A stretch of DNA of 29,980 nucleotides from a virus. Where the stretch lies: positions 1 to 29,980 of the IMG/VR virus record IMGVR_UViG_3300017748_000070; one strand, given 5' to 3'. Numbering within the stretch: position 1 is the first letter of the stretch; each line of letters begins with the position of its first letter. Shown here piece by piece: positions 1 to 9,900 of the stretch. The notes under the pieces are model-generated. The model saw only the letters and a list, made by a program, of their open reading frames with translations. It ran no database searches and was not told the DNA's origin. The translations under genes were made by a program, and so were the position numbers.

Positions 1-3000
1 TATATCAGTTGCAACGGTTTGTTCTACGCCTCCTCTAGTACCACCTGAACCTCTTAGTTCATAAAAAGGAAAACCGTCAACGGGACGCGTTAATTCAGTA
101 GTAAAAAGAACAGTAGGATCGCCCTCTGTAAATATATCAGGCACAGCTGTAAAAAATTGTGGGGTAATAGTAAGTGATTTTGTTAGGTCAAAAGAATCTC
201 TTAAAGTGATTTTTTCAGATTCAGGCGTTACAAAGAAATTAGATACTACACTTAAAGTAAAGGCATCTCCTAAGTCAAGAGAATCATTAAAAGGCTCCGA
301 ATAAAAATTAAAACTTGTTACAAGTTCTTCTGTCGCCTGTTGATCTGCTAAGCTTTTAGTAAAATTAACAATAGAATCTTCCAACAAAGTAGCTTTTTCT
401 TGGTTTGCGTCGTCAAAACTTCTATTATAAATTACGCTTAAAGTTTCTTCGTCGCTAACACCAAAATCACTTGGAGGCGCATTTTTTATATGTGCGCTAG
501 ATAAACCTTCTACACTTGCGTCTAGCATAGTAACACTGTCAGTAACTATTTCTACGTAATAAAAAGCGTTATTAGTATGCTCTTGCAGGGACTGAGAATC
601 GGTTAGGCTTTTTAGGAGCTGCAACTTAGCGACATCTGAATGAGTACCTATGTTCAGAGTGCGTAAGTTTCGGTTATATACTGTTTCAAAGCTATGCTCA
701 TCTAATAATTCAAAAGCTTTGCTAGTAGAAATAGAATTATTATCTGAAAATTGCAAAGAACTTTCATCAGCGATGTCAATTGTTTCTGTTATAAGCCTAT
801 TAAAATTAACCTGCAATGAGGGTGGAGCGTCGTCTACACCTAAACTATTAGTTAAATTTTTCAAAGGCTGCAGTTTAAGGACATCGTCAACGTCTATATC
901 AAGAGTAGGTAAGTCTCGGTTATATACTGTTTCAAAGCTATGCTCGTCCAGCATAGTTAATTCGGGTGAGCTCGGCTGCACAGAAAAAGCCGTACTAGGG
1001 ACAAGGTCAGCAGAGTCTTGTAGAGTAATAGCACTAGCTATAGTTTCTTGATAATGAGAAAACACAGCTAGTTGTTCTATTGAACTTTGAGTATCGGTTA
1101 AGTTTTTTAAAGGTAGTAGACTAGCAATTTCTAACAAATCAACTTTTTCTTCATTAACGTCGTTAAAAGACCTTAAAAAGAACGCGCTTCTGCTAAATTG
1201 ACTATCGTCCATATTAGCAAAACTTTCTATACCGGATACCGCATGCCCAAAAGATAAGACATCTGTTAAACCAAAAACGCTATTAGCATCTTCGGCATAT
1301 GCTATAGCTAAATTAATATTTTCTGCTGGGGTATAGCTATCAGAAAGTAGCGAAGCAGACTGTATAGAAACCGCGTCTGATACTTCAAAAAATTGTCCGC
1401 TAGTGAAACTTTTAACAGGGGTTAAATCAAATTCATCTGTTAGCCCTATTGTATGAATCCTATCAAACGCAGATATAACGAGGTCAACGTAACTTAAAAA
1501 GTTTAAATTCTCGCTAGAAGAAAAGCTGTCAGAAAAAGGTTTACTACTTAGTAAACTCGGTACATCAAGCGTTGCAAAGTTTTCTACGTCAACGTTGTCA
1601 AAAACTCTTTGGTAAACTATTTGAAAAGCGTGCTCATCTTTTATACCAAAAATATTTTCTTTGTCTTTAATTACATTGCCAGCATTAGCATTGCTATCTA
1701 GCCTAAAGCCGTCAGTAAAAAATTCGTTATAAGCAAAGAAACTGCTTACTGCCTCATCTACAGGTTGGTCGTCAGTTAAACTTGACGTAGTGTTTAACGA
1801 TGGCTCTGAACCAAGCCCAAACGAAAGCTCACCTACGTTTTTTACCGAAGTAATAACCGGAGGTATTTCAATTAATCCTAAAGTTTCAACCTCTGCTTGA
1901 TCTAAATAACTTAAATTAAAAATTGATTCAACTGAAGTTGTTACGTCATTAGTAGGGTCATTTATAGGTTTATCTACAGCAAAAGAATCTTTATCAACAA
2001 ACCCAAAACCAAAGCCCACTCGCTCGTGTAAATTAACTTCTCTTATCTTAGAAACGCCACCGTTTTGCTCAAAAAAGCCTCTAACTATTAGTGTAGTAGT
2101 ATTAGTAGTGGCTACAAACTCTATGGACAACGTTTGCCCGTTTCGCTCTGTCCACGTATTGGCGCTAGTTGATAGTAAACTGTTGTCTAATCCATCTCTG
2201 GCAGAAAGAGCAAGACTATTAGTTGTTGAAGACCTACTAAGGGTAATAATAGAAAATACGTAAACCGAACCCGGCGTAGTAGGTATAGTCTGTTTAATAA
2301 AAGAAAGTTCTTGGTTAGAATTACTAGCTATTTCGTAGTAAGCAACGTTTCGTATAGAAACTCGTTTAGTGCCTGTACCCGAAAAAGCAACCGTTTGATC
2401 ATATGCGGCAAACACATTAGGCACTTTTTCAAGATTGTCAGACCCTACAAAGTTCCTAAAATAGTTTACTTGGAAAGTCTGTTCATCTGATATACCTAAT
2501 GGATTACCCCTAACTTTGCCAATGCCCCTACCAAAGTCTGCAGAGCTTTGTAATGCAAACGAGTCTTCAAAGTTTTCTAAAAAACTATTCGAAAAGAAAA
2601 ATGCTTCTTTTGATGGGACAAAATCAGTAGTTATTTTCTCATTAGAAAATACCGTTTGCTGTTTAATCTCGAAGAAAGATTGCGCCCCTTTCAAAGAACT
2701 AGGTTTAATTTCCTCATCAAAAGAAAAACTGTTAGAAATAACTTCTTCAAAATATATGTTTTGAGTTACATTTTCTTGTGAGGCTTCTAGAGAGTCTGTA
2801 TGTAACGGTTGATATGTTAACGAAGGTAAATCCAATATTGTTGCTAAATCGTCTGCAGAATCAAAAACTCTTTCAAATTGAACTACTAACGTTTCTTGGT
2901 CTCCCATACCAAAAAAGTTTTCTCTGCCTTTTACTAAATCGCCGTTATTAATCTCATCTAGTAATGTTAAACCAGAAGAGGCGGTAACATTATAATAATT

Positions 3001-5550
3001 AGATAGTTGTATTGTTTCGGCTGTTTCTTGCTCGTCTTTAAATTTTTGAGCAACTTTAAAGCTAGAAACGTCTTTTACTGAACTAAAACTGTTAAAACCT
3101 TTCCCGACAGAAGGCGTTACTTCGTCCGCAATAGATAAAGCTTCAGTAATAGCTTCTATATAAAAAGGCTTAAACGTTATGACCTCTTGCACAGTTTGCG
3201 TATCTTCGGCGTTGTCAATACTAGTACTAAAATCTAAAGCGGGGGCGTCTGTAATTTTAGCAACTTGTAAATCATCATCCGCACCAAACGTTCTATATAC
3301 GACGCTTTGGAAATTTTGTTCATCTTTTGTACCTAGCTCGTCTATTCTAGAAGAGATTTCTTGGCCTAATTTAAAGAAGTCTCTAGCAGTAAGCCCATCA
3401 GAAAACTTTTCTTCGTAGAAAATAGAAGTGCTTAAAAACTCTTCTACATTATTAACGTCAGTAAATGTTTTACCTACAGAGGCCGCTAAAATTTCGCTAA
3501 CGCCGAAAGTATCGGCGTACGCTGTAGTAGGGGTAAATGAAAACACATCTTCTATAGAAATATTTTCGTCAACATTCTCGTTGTAATAAAAATCGTTATA
3601 AATTACTTCTTTAGGGCGGTAGCTATCAGCAAAAGGTTTAGCACTTAATAAAGAAGGCGCGTCGGCTACAGATAGGCTTTCGTCTGAACCAGTAAATACT
3701 CTATTAAAAATTGCTTGGAAACTATGTTTATCTACGAACCCGAACGATTCATCCTCACCACTTTGCGATAGGTCAGAGTGTTTATCAGTAGAGAAAAAGT
3801 CTTTTAGCTCTAAAGCATCCGTAAAAGTTTCCATGTAAAAGACGGAAGTAGTGAGCGCCTCGAAGATAGTCTGCTCATCTACAGTGACAGGCTTATAATC
3901 TAAAATAAATTCTTCCGCTACACTGAAAGTGTCGTCTGTATCAAATATCCCATACGCCATAGAAATATTTACTACATCTTCACCGAACCCAAAGCCACTT
4001 TCTTTATCAATAACGTTATAAAACAAAAGGTCTATATTTTCAGAAGTAATATGTTCGTCAAAAATAGGGCCTGATTTAGAAACAATAGGTGGAGAGTCTG
4101 TAATGCTAAACTGTTCGTCTACCCCAGAGAATTCTCTATTAAACGCAATAGTAAGAAACGCTTCTTCGCCTATCGAAAAACCATTAGCTTGAGCTTTTGC
4201 CACGGCAAAATGAGGAGCAGTATCTGCTATGGACATTGGAGACGAAAGCTCTGTTAACAGAGCTACGCTAGCAACATCTGCAATATTAAATGAATTGCTG
4301 ATTACTTCTTCGTGGTGAACGCCTTCAGACACTTGCGCTTTGATTTTAGGATAGTTCGCAATTGGAGTTATGTTTGTGTAATGAGCTACAGCTTGTAAAT
4401 CTACAAAAGAGTTCTCTGCCTGTATCTTTCTACTAATATCACTTAGTACAGGGTTTACTAGTCTGGGCGTAACAACACTATTTATCGCTTTTAGGCTTAT
4501 AGCAGATGAAATTGCTTTGGGTATAGTTACAGATAGAACAGATCTTGTGTCAGCCTTTTGAACCAGTTTAGGTGCTTCAGGTGTAATTACTTCGTCAAGC
4601 TGCGGCAAAAACTTTTCTATATACGCTTCAACTTCTTCGTGGGTGGTTCTGTTAGCCCCTATTGCAGTAGCTTCGTTAACTAGCGGTTCACCTCGAATAC
4701 CAAACGCATATCTAAGGAGAATCAAGCCATCAGTCAATGCATCTAAAGAACCGCTATCATCTATATCACCTATAACTTCTCCTACAGTATTTACATTAGC
4801 TTCTACTTCTTGAGGCGTAAGGGAAGACTGTGCAGATATAGCGCCCTGAGTGAGAGTAGTTCCACCAAGCCCAAACAAGTGCCTTAAAAACAATAACCCA
4901 TCAGTTAGGGCGTCAAGCCTGCCATCTTTATCTATATCAAAAGAAACGTAGGCTATGTCTATAGGAAAAGTTTCTGCTCTAAATATGTAACCGTAAGGAG
5001 TAGTAATTGGAGAGAAATTAAGATTAGTGTTACCTATATTGTTAAAGTCGTCTGATACACTAAACTTAAGTGTAACTAGTTGTATAGGAAGCTCATCTCC
5101 GTCACCCGGCCACGAAGCTCCCTCAGTAACTGGCAACCAACGAAGTCTTATAAATTTATCAGTAGTTGCGTCATTATCAGTGTCATTTGAATCAATAAGG
5201 CCTTCTGAAGCTTGTATGTACCCATTAGATACATGGTTGTCTACTGTGAGCAGGGACAGCTTGGAGCTATCATAGTGTAATCGAAATGCTAGACCGCTTA
5301 AGTTTCTATTATTATCAGACGTATTATAAGAAAGAGTTATGGCGTATTCTGAAAGGCCTATATAGGCTTGCGGACTGCTGCTTACATTTATTAGTTGTCT
5401 TGGTTCGGATGTATCTAAATTAGTATCTACATAATTTAGGATAGTAGTGCTACCAGTAACTGTCTGGTAAAAATCTACAGCCCGCGCAGTTTTGGCGCTA
5501 ACTAGCGCTCTCGGTTTAGAGTATGCTCCGAGAACGGATCGATATGCCAT
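1..5550 (-). CDS. Giant repetitive tail-fibre/attachment protein, partial (C-terminus beyond window)
   Basis: This frame is open from an ATG at 5550 to position 1 with no stop, so at least 1,850 residues are present and the C-terminus lies outside the window. Residues about 20-200 form a beta-rich region with LAFRLHYDSSKLSLL, which resembles cohesin-like domains. Two calcium-loop motifs follow at about residues 205 and 262 (DIDKDGRLDALTDGLL and DIDDSGSLDALTDGLI), like dockerin or EF-hand repeats. From about residue 460 onward a module marked by DEH/DEQ-x-F-x-x-x-Y-x-R recurs about ten times. Residues about 1043-1170 look like a jelly-roll carbohydrate-binding domain that replaces one module. 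The start overlaps the stop of the BppU-like gene (TAATG). Position after the lysis genes and the repetitive surface-protein style suggest a host-binding fibre or tail appendage. No enzyme motif was seen. The function is inferred; the domain matches are by eye. Confidence 0.85.
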   Translation of the reverse strand, partial: MAYRSVLGAYSKPRALVSAKTARAVDFYQTVTGSTTILNYVDTNLDTSEPRQLINVSSSPQAYIGLSEYAITLSYNTSDNNRNLSGLAFRLHYDSSKLSLLTVDNHVSNGYIQASEGLIDSNDTDNDATTDKFIRLRWLPVTEGASWPGDGDELPIQLVTLKFSVSDDFNNIGNTNLNFSPITTPYGYIFRAETFPIDIAYVSFDIDKDGRLDALTDGLLFLRHLFGLGGTTLTQGAISAQSSLTPQEVEANVNTVGEVIGDIDDSGSLDALTDGLILLRYAFGIRGEPLVNEATAIGANRTTHEEVEAYIEKFLPQLDEVITPEAPKLVQKADTRSVLSVTIPKAISSAISLKAINSVVTPRLVNPVLSDISRKIQAENSFVDLQAVAHYTNITPIANYPKIKAQVSEGVHHEEVISNSFNIADVASVALLTELSSPMSIADTAPHFAVAKAQANGFSIGEEAFLTIAFNREFSGVDEQFSITDSPPIVSKSGPIFDEHITSENIDLLFYNVIDKESGFGFGEDVVNISMAYGIFDTDDTFSVAEEFILDYKPVTVDEQTIFEALTTSVFYMETFTDALELKDFFSTDKHSDLSQSGEDESFGFVDKHSFQAIFNRVFTGSDESLSVADAPSLLSAKPFADSYRPKEVIYNDFYYNENVDENISIEDVFSFTPTTAYADTFGVSEILAASVGKTFTDVNNVEEFLSTSIFYEEKFSDGLTARDFFKLGQEISSRIDELGTKDEQNFQSVVYRTFGADDDLQVAKITDAPALDFSTSIDNAEDTQTVQEVITFKPFYIEAITEALSIADEVTPSVGKGFNSFSSVKDVSSFKVAQKFKDEQETAETIQLSNYYNVTASSGLTLLDEINNGDLVKGRENFFGMGDQETLVVQFERVFDSADDLATILDLPSLTYQPLHTDSLEASQENVTQNIYFEEVISNSFSFDEEIKPSSLKGAQSFFEIKQQTVFSNEKITTDFVPSKEAFFFSNSFLENFEDSFALQSSADFGRGIGKVRGNPLGISDEQTFQVNYFRNFVGSDNLEKVPNVFAAYDQTVAFSGTGTKRVSIRNVAYYEIASNSNQELSFIKQTIPTTPGSVYVFSIITLSRSSTTNSLALSARDGLDNSLLSTSANTWTERNGQTLSIEFVATTNTTTLIVRGFFEQNGGVSKIREVNLHERVGFGFGFVDKDSFAVDKPINDPTNDVTTSVESIFNLSYLDQAEVETLGLIEIPPVITSVKNVGELSFGLGSEPSLNTTSSLTDDQPVDEAVSSFFAYNEFFTDGFRLDSNANAGNVIKDKENIFGIKDEHAFQIVYQRVFDNVDVENFATLDVPSLLSSKPFSDSFSSSENLNFLSYVDLVISAFDRIHTIGLTDEFDLTPVKSFTSGQFFEVSDAVSIQSASLLSDSYTPAENINLAIAYAEDANSVFGLTDVLSFGHAVSGIESFANMDDSQFSRSAFFLRSFNDVNEEKVDLLEIASLLPLKNLTDTQSSIEQLAVFSHYQETIASAITLQDSADLVPSTAFSVQPSSPELTMLDEHSFETVYNRDLPTLDIDVDDVLKLQPLKNLTNSLGVDDAPPSLQVNFNRLITETIDIADESSLQFSDNNSISTSKAFELLDEHSFETVYNRNLRTLNIGTHSDVAKLQLLKSLTDSQSLQEHTNNAFYYVEIVTDSVTMLDASVEGLSSAHIKNAPPSDFGVSDEETLSVIYNRSFDDANQEKATLLEDSIVNFTKSLADQQATEELVTSFNFYSEPFNDSLDLGDAFTLSVVSNFFVTPESEKITLRDSFDLTKSLTITPQFFTAVPDIFTEGDPTVLFTTELTRPVDGFPFYELRGSGGTRGGVEQTVATDI
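421..4170 (-). repeat. Degenerate protein repeat array inside the giant fibre ORF (about 10 modules)
   Basis: The motif [L/F/I]xDExxFxxxYxRxF recurs with centres near 4150, 3720, 3310, 2885, 2475, 1625, 1180, 930, 685 and 435. Spacing is about 410-430 nt in the N-terminal part, a double gap of about 850 nt where the carbohydrate-binding-like domain sits, one gap of about 445 nt, then about 245-250 nt in the part nearest the window edge. A second conserved block (DxPSLxxxKPxxDS) follows many copies. This looks like modular duplication followed by shortening of the unit. Confidence 0.75.
658..945 (-). repeat. Recent direct repeat within the fibre ORF (copies 658-699 and 904-945)
   Basis: Positions 671-699 and 917-945 are identical over 29 bases. 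Extending both copies to 658 and 904 gives 42 bases with only three mismatches. The offset is 246 nt, exactly 82 codons, so the reading frame is kept. Both copies encode DEHSFETVYNR. The nucleotide identity is much higher than between other modules, which suggests a recent duplication or gene conversion. Confidence 0.85.
4684..4938 (-). other. Two dockerin/EF-hand-like calcium-binding repeats in the fibre protein
   Basis: Codons from 4938 read DIDKDGRLDALTDGLLFL followed by RHLFGLGG. Codons from 4767 read DIDDSGSLDALTDGLILL followed by RYAFGIRG. Both have Asp/Asn-type ligands at loop positions 1, 3, 5 and 9 and a helix after the loop. The period is 57 residues, longer than in classical cellulosomal dockerins. 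The form recalls dockerin-like repeats of large bacterial surface proteins. Calcium binding is inferred. Confidence 0.8.
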
Positions 5551-5921
5551 TAATCAAAATCACTACGCACTTTGAATTTGATTAAGTCATAAACAGTTTG
5601 TTTACCTCCGCCGCTAAAAGTAATTTCAAGCTCGCCTTCGTACGTGCCGGCTTGATCAAAAGCTGTTAAATCGGCAGTGACTTGTCCAGAGCTACCATCA
5701 CCGACCAATGAACACGTTACCGTCTTAAGTATAGTAGTACTCCCTACTGCCCTTACGCGTAGTATTACAGACGCGCCGTTAAGAGCGAGAGGAGCCCAAG
5801 TAGTAGAGTCAAACTCATCCAGTTGCTTTCCGGAAGCTGCAGTACTGCTGTCTTTTAAGCTGAAGTTAAGTTGTGGTAACGTGTCGCCTGTTACCATATT
5901 TACTGTATCTGAATAAGCCAT
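5550..5921 (-). CDS. BppU N-terminal-like baseplate/tail protein
   Basis: This 123-aa all-beta protein begins MAYSDTVNMVTGDTLPQLNF and contains LNGASVILRVRA, SSGQVTADLT and AGTYEGELEITF, ending with a KFKVRSDF-like strand. That order of strands is typical of the BppU_N family (phage baseplate upper protein, N-terminal domain), which usually joins receptor-binding components to the tail. An AGGTAAC ribosome site precedes the ATG. Its TAA overlaps the ATG of the giant fibre gene, so the two are probably co-translated, and this protein could be the adaptor or partner for the fibre. The family assignment is by eye. Confidence 0.7.
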   Translation of the reverse strand: MAYSDTVNMVTGDTLPQLNFSLKDSSTAASGKQLDEFDSTTWAPLALNGASVILRVRAVGSTTILKTVTCSLVGDGSSGQVTADLTAFDQAGTYEGELEITFSGGGKQTVYDLIKFKVRSDFD

Positions 5922-5935
5922 TCTAGTTACCTATA

Positions 5936-6283
5936 TTAGTAAGACCAAATAACGGGCGTTGTTTCACGTATATCTACGTGGACAAATGATTTTGCTACGC
6001 CTATACCGTTAAAACCTAAACGCAATGCATTTTCTATAATAGCACGACGTTCTACGCCGCCCGCAACTGCTATGTCTGCGGCAATGCCTTGCGCGTGCGT
6101 CCCCGGAGCTTTCTTTCGAGCTTCAATCGGATGTCCATCAGGATCACGAAATCCAGACGTTACGTAAAACGGAAAACCGCAGGCTTCCCTAAGTTCGTCT
6201 AGTCTATGTATAAACTCTTCCGACATTTTGTTGTTGCCAGTAGACTGACAATCAAAGTCTTCAATTTTAAAATACTTAAACAT
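5936..6283 (-). CDS. Endolysin, M15-family peptidase (D-Ala-D-Ala carboxypeptidase-like)
   Basis: This 115-aa single-domain protein matches the Peptidase_M15_3 layout. It has a YVTSGFRDPDG block, then THAQGIAADI with the H and D zinc ligands, then a C-terminal FVHVDIR carrying the last histidine and a nearby acid. The family hydrolyses peptide cross-links of peptidoglycan and is common among phage endolysins. There is no signal peptide, so export would depend on the holin encoded two genes upstream. An AAGGGA site precedes the ATG, and only two bases separate it from the upstream gene. The length is normal for a domain-only enzyme and the motifs look intact. Confidence 0.88.
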   Translation of the reverse strand: MFKYFKIEDFDCQSTGNNKMSEEFIHRLDELREACGFPFYVTSGFRDPDGHPIEARKKAPGTHAQGIAADIAVAGGVERRAIIENALRLGFNGIGVAKSFVHVDIRETTPVIWSY

Positions 6284-6285
6284 AT

Positions 6286-6570
6286 CTATCCCTTAAATAA
6301 CCAAGTAACGTAACCTACAAAACCGGCCCATATAGAAAAGAATATTTTTTCTGCAGTTCTAGCCGTAGTCGCGTTTTTAGCAACTTGCTCTGAGGTCTCT
6401 TCGATTTTCTTTTCGTTCTCATCAAGACGCCACTCGTGTCTTTTTAAACGAGCGTTCTGCCCGTTTATTTGTTCTTCGACGCGAGCTAGACTTGTTAAGA
6501 CGTCAGTAATTCTATCTATCTTGATTTCTAGTCTATCCAGCCGTTTGGCAACTTGTTGGTCATCACTCAT
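6286..6570 (-). CDS. Coiled-coil protein with C-terminal membrane anchor (lysis-associated, XhlA-like topology)
   Basis: This 94-aa protein has a long charged heptad-type helix (residues about 5-70, RLDRLEIKIDRITDVL onward) and one C-terminal membrane segment (IFFSIWAGFVGYVTWLF). The topology resembles XhlA-type hemolysin/holin accessory proteins. It sits between the holin and the endolysin and overlaps the holin gene by ATGA, so it is probably part of the lysis cassette, as a holin partner or regulator. No signal peptide or lipobox is seen, which argues against a spanin. Function is inferred from position and topology. Confidence 0.65.
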   Translation of the reverse strand: MSDDQQVAKRLDRLEIKIDRITDVLTSLARVEEQINGQNARLKRHEWRLDENEKKIEETSEQVAKNATTARTAEKIFFSIWAGFVGYVTWLFKG

Positions 6571-6941
6571 TTTCTAAGACTCATAATTTTGTTAACGCCT
6601 TTAATACCAAATGAGCTGCTTATGGCTATAAACAACAAATACTGATACCATTCGGGTAGTGCAGACAAAGCCACAAAACTTTCTTTTACACGATTTACAA
6701 CATCCATATCATCAGCTGCTATCGCATATCCTATCATAAATATAGGCACAGCTAGTATTATAGTCCAAAATTCGTCTTTCCACGAGCTTCCTGACGCTTC
6801 TGCCATTTTAGCTTCCCAGCTAGCATCGTTTTTAATCGTTTCCATTTTACGATTATGGACGGCTTTTTTCTCTTCTGCTTTGTTAGCTAAGTATCCTTTT
6901 GCTAAATTAGCCACTGGCCCTATTAAATTTAAGAAACCCAT
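6567..6941 (-). CDS. Holin, 3-TM gene-transfer-agent type
   Basis: This 124-aa protein has an amphipathic or hydrophobic N-terminus (MGFLNLIGPVANLAKGYL), a charged helix, then SWKDEFWTIILAVPIFMIGY and a last hydrophobic stretch (YQYLLFIAISSSFGI). The W-K-D-E-F/Y-W motif before the second membrane segment is typical of the GTA_holin_3TM family. Holins make the inner-membrane lesion that gives the endolysin access to peptidoglycan. It lies just after the giant ejection protein and overlaps the next lysis gene by four bases. Confidence 0.75.
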   Translation of the reverse strand: MGFLNLIGPVANLAKGYLANKAEEKKAVHNRKMETIKNDASWEAKMAEASGSSWKDEFWTIILAVPIFMIGYAIAADDMDVVNRVKESFVALSALPEWYQYLLFIAISSSFGIKGVNKIMSLRK

Positions 6942-6950
6942 ATTAATTTC

Positions 6951-9900
6951 CTATAGTTGATTGTAAATTGGTATTAAACGATTCTTTAATGTTCTGTCTA
7001 TTGAGAAACCATTTTCTAAAATAGTATCTACTGTTTCAGCAGTAGGCCCTAAGAAAGGTAGTATAGCATCTGGCGCAAACCCTTCTATACCTTTGTCGTC
7101 CCATTTAGCATTTTGATGAGACATCGCTGCTAAAGTAAATATACCTAAGAACCCAGATCTATCTATAGTCTCAGTAAGGTAAGTAGGCCAGTCCATACGA
7201 TCTGTTCTAAAATACTTGTTATCCATTTCAACTCCGGGTAGCACTGCCGCTAAACCCTGTTTAGTATATTCTCTTACTTCCATAGCTAACATAGCTAAAG
7301 GCATAGTTGCAAGAGCGGTAAGCGCTAAAACAGCGAGCGTTGCGGTCAGTTGAGGCATGCCCTGCCCATCCATTTCAGTTCTTCTCGCAATCATCTCTCT
7401 ATACACGCCGCCCATAATAACTTTACCGTACGCGTAAAAATAAGATTTTAACTGCCAAACAAGTGCCCAATGTGGGTCAGACGCCCACACAGGTCTTTCA
7501 GCTGAGTTTGGTCTTAGTATTGACGACTCTACAAAACGTTGCAACCCCTTCTTAACTTTCTTGCCTTCGGGGCTAGTAAGTTTTCTACCACCGTCGTTCC
7601 ATGCCATAACTTCTTTAGCTGTAAGACCTAACTCTCTAAGATAACGTTCTGACCTAGGGTTATTAAACTCGTTGCGAGCGTGTTTTAATATAAACTGTAC
7701 ACCCATACCCGCTGCAAACTCTCTTGAAAAAGTTGTAAACCATTGCAACGCCGTGTACTTAAAAAATACATCTGACATTTTACGGACTTTAGGGTCCATA
7801 TAATCTAGTTCAGCTTGAGTAACCCACGAGTTGGCAACAACTTCATTAGTCACGACACCTAAATCTCTAGCAAACTGTCTTGCCTCTGCACGGTTTTTTA
7901 TAGTAGTAGGGATTTGTTTTAGCCCCTCTACTAAACCGCCGAACTCTTTTGAGTTAATGATAGGCCCTGCAATTTCTGGAAGAGAAGCAATAGCAGCAAA
8001 CGGTAGTATTGTTACAAACTGTAAAAACTGACCATAGCTGTTTACTTTTCTCCACATTGGACTTAGCGGGTTTGTCTGATATCCCAAGTGCGTGGCAATA
8101 ATCTCTTCGGCAATCGCTCTATCTTCAGGGGCAAGCTTGTCTAACTCTTGATCAAGAATGCTATTACCTTGATTATCTTTAGTGTGTTTATTCCACTCAA
8201 CGCGTTTTACAACGTGTCTTAAGTACTGGACAAATGCATCTTGCGGTTCATGTAAAAAACCAGCATCGTAAAGGTTCTGCCTGCCGACATTTAGTGTTAG
8301 TTGTAAAGCTTTTTCTACAGCTGCTGCTGGGTTAGACGCGTCTACGTCAATAGGCTGCCCGTCTGCAATGCTTTGGTTATATTTTAAAACAGCTTGTATA
8401 GAATCTCTTACAGACTTTTCGTCAGCCGTCGGGTCTTGTTGTAACACCAACTCTACGAACCCATCTAGATTTTCTTGTATAGCCATTAAGTTAAGAGCTG
8501 TTGGGAAGTAGTTTTCTACTCTACCTATATCAGTAGCAGAAGGTGCTATATACTCATCGTAAACGCTTTCTAAAAACTTGCGAACAGCTTGCCCTTTTTC
8601 TGATAATTGATCTGTATCTCTATCACTCATGGCTTCAAGTAAAGCCGCTTGTACATCTGGATCGCTCATCTCGCCGACTTCGGTCTCAAACTTGTTTTGG
8701 AACTCAGCTATCTGCCTAGCTGACGCTCCGACAAAACCTAGTCCACCATCTGCGTTTGAGTCTTGAGAGCGTATGTAAAACATGTCCGCGATTTTTCTAC
8801 CCGCATGTAACCTCATAATACCGTCTGCTGTTCTTGCTAGTTTCATTAACGGACGCAGTTTAGGATTGCGGGCGATATCTGCAAGCTTTCCGCGCCAATG
8901 GTCGGCAAGCGCTTCTCCGCCCATCTTAACAACAGCTTGATTAACTTCTTGTACCATAGCTTTCTGTACAAAGTTGGGGTTGGCACTAGTGCCGGCTGTT
9001 TCGTAACCTTTTTTCTTAGCGTCTACAACTGCCTCGATGTAAGTTTCGAAGTCTTGAGAGGTGTTACCCAAACGACGTTTCATCGTCCTAGTAAACTCTC
9101 GGTACATAGCTTTTAATTTTTGTGCTAACTCTTTAAAATGTTTATCAGTTAAAGACCTAGCTTGTTTGTTAATAAACTTCTTAGTGGCCCATCTTGCTAC
9201 TTGGTCGGCATACCATTCTTCAAACGCTAATTCATAGTCGTAAGCATTTAAGTAGTTTTGATATCTAGGGTCTTTTTCAAAGGCTTTAAGTAGTCTAGCT
9301 CTTAAAGCTGGATTAGCTGTAGCTGCCGCCATTTCTTCCCTAAACAACGCGTGGCCAAACTCGTGTGCCAAAACAGCTGCGTCTCTAAGCATGTTGCCAG
9401 ATTCGTTTAAGATAATCAGATTAGCTTCACTGCCTGAGTCAACCAAAGTAAGGTGCATGCCTCTTAGGTTGCCGTTACTTTCACGCATTCTGTTGATAGC
9501 GGCTAAAACTTGATTTACATTTTCTACACCGAACTGCTGCTCTATCTCACCTATAGTCATATTTACTAGATTTTCATAAGTAAACACTCTTGGTGGGTTT
9601 TTTAGTTTTATAGCTTTTCGCAGGTTGTTTATCAGACCTACTAAAAACGATTCTTCTACGCCAGCAATTGTTTCAGGCTCGGCTTGCGGTCTGTTAGGTT
9701 GAGTAGGCTCGGCTTGGTTGTTAGTGGTAGGTGCTCTACCTGTACGTCTGTCTGTTTGACGATCTGCGTCTTGTGCAGTTTCTGGCTGATCGAGCATTCT
9801 ATCAACTTCTGAACGGCCGTCCGTTTCATCTACTTGGTCGTCTGGATCAAATTCCTGATTAACTCTTCTGGTCTCACGGCCCATGACGTCTCTTTGGAAG

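Noticed and set aside
671-945. Possible CRISPR or mobile-element repeat
   Set aside because: Only two close copies, in frame by exact codon number inside one long ORF, and other copies are conserved only as protein; this is protein module duplication.
650-1051. Plus-strand frame of 133 codons opposite the fibre gene
   Set aside because: Its apparent internal repeat is only the antisense image of the DEHSFETVYNR modules of the minus-strand fibre gene, which is open over the full 5.5 kb.
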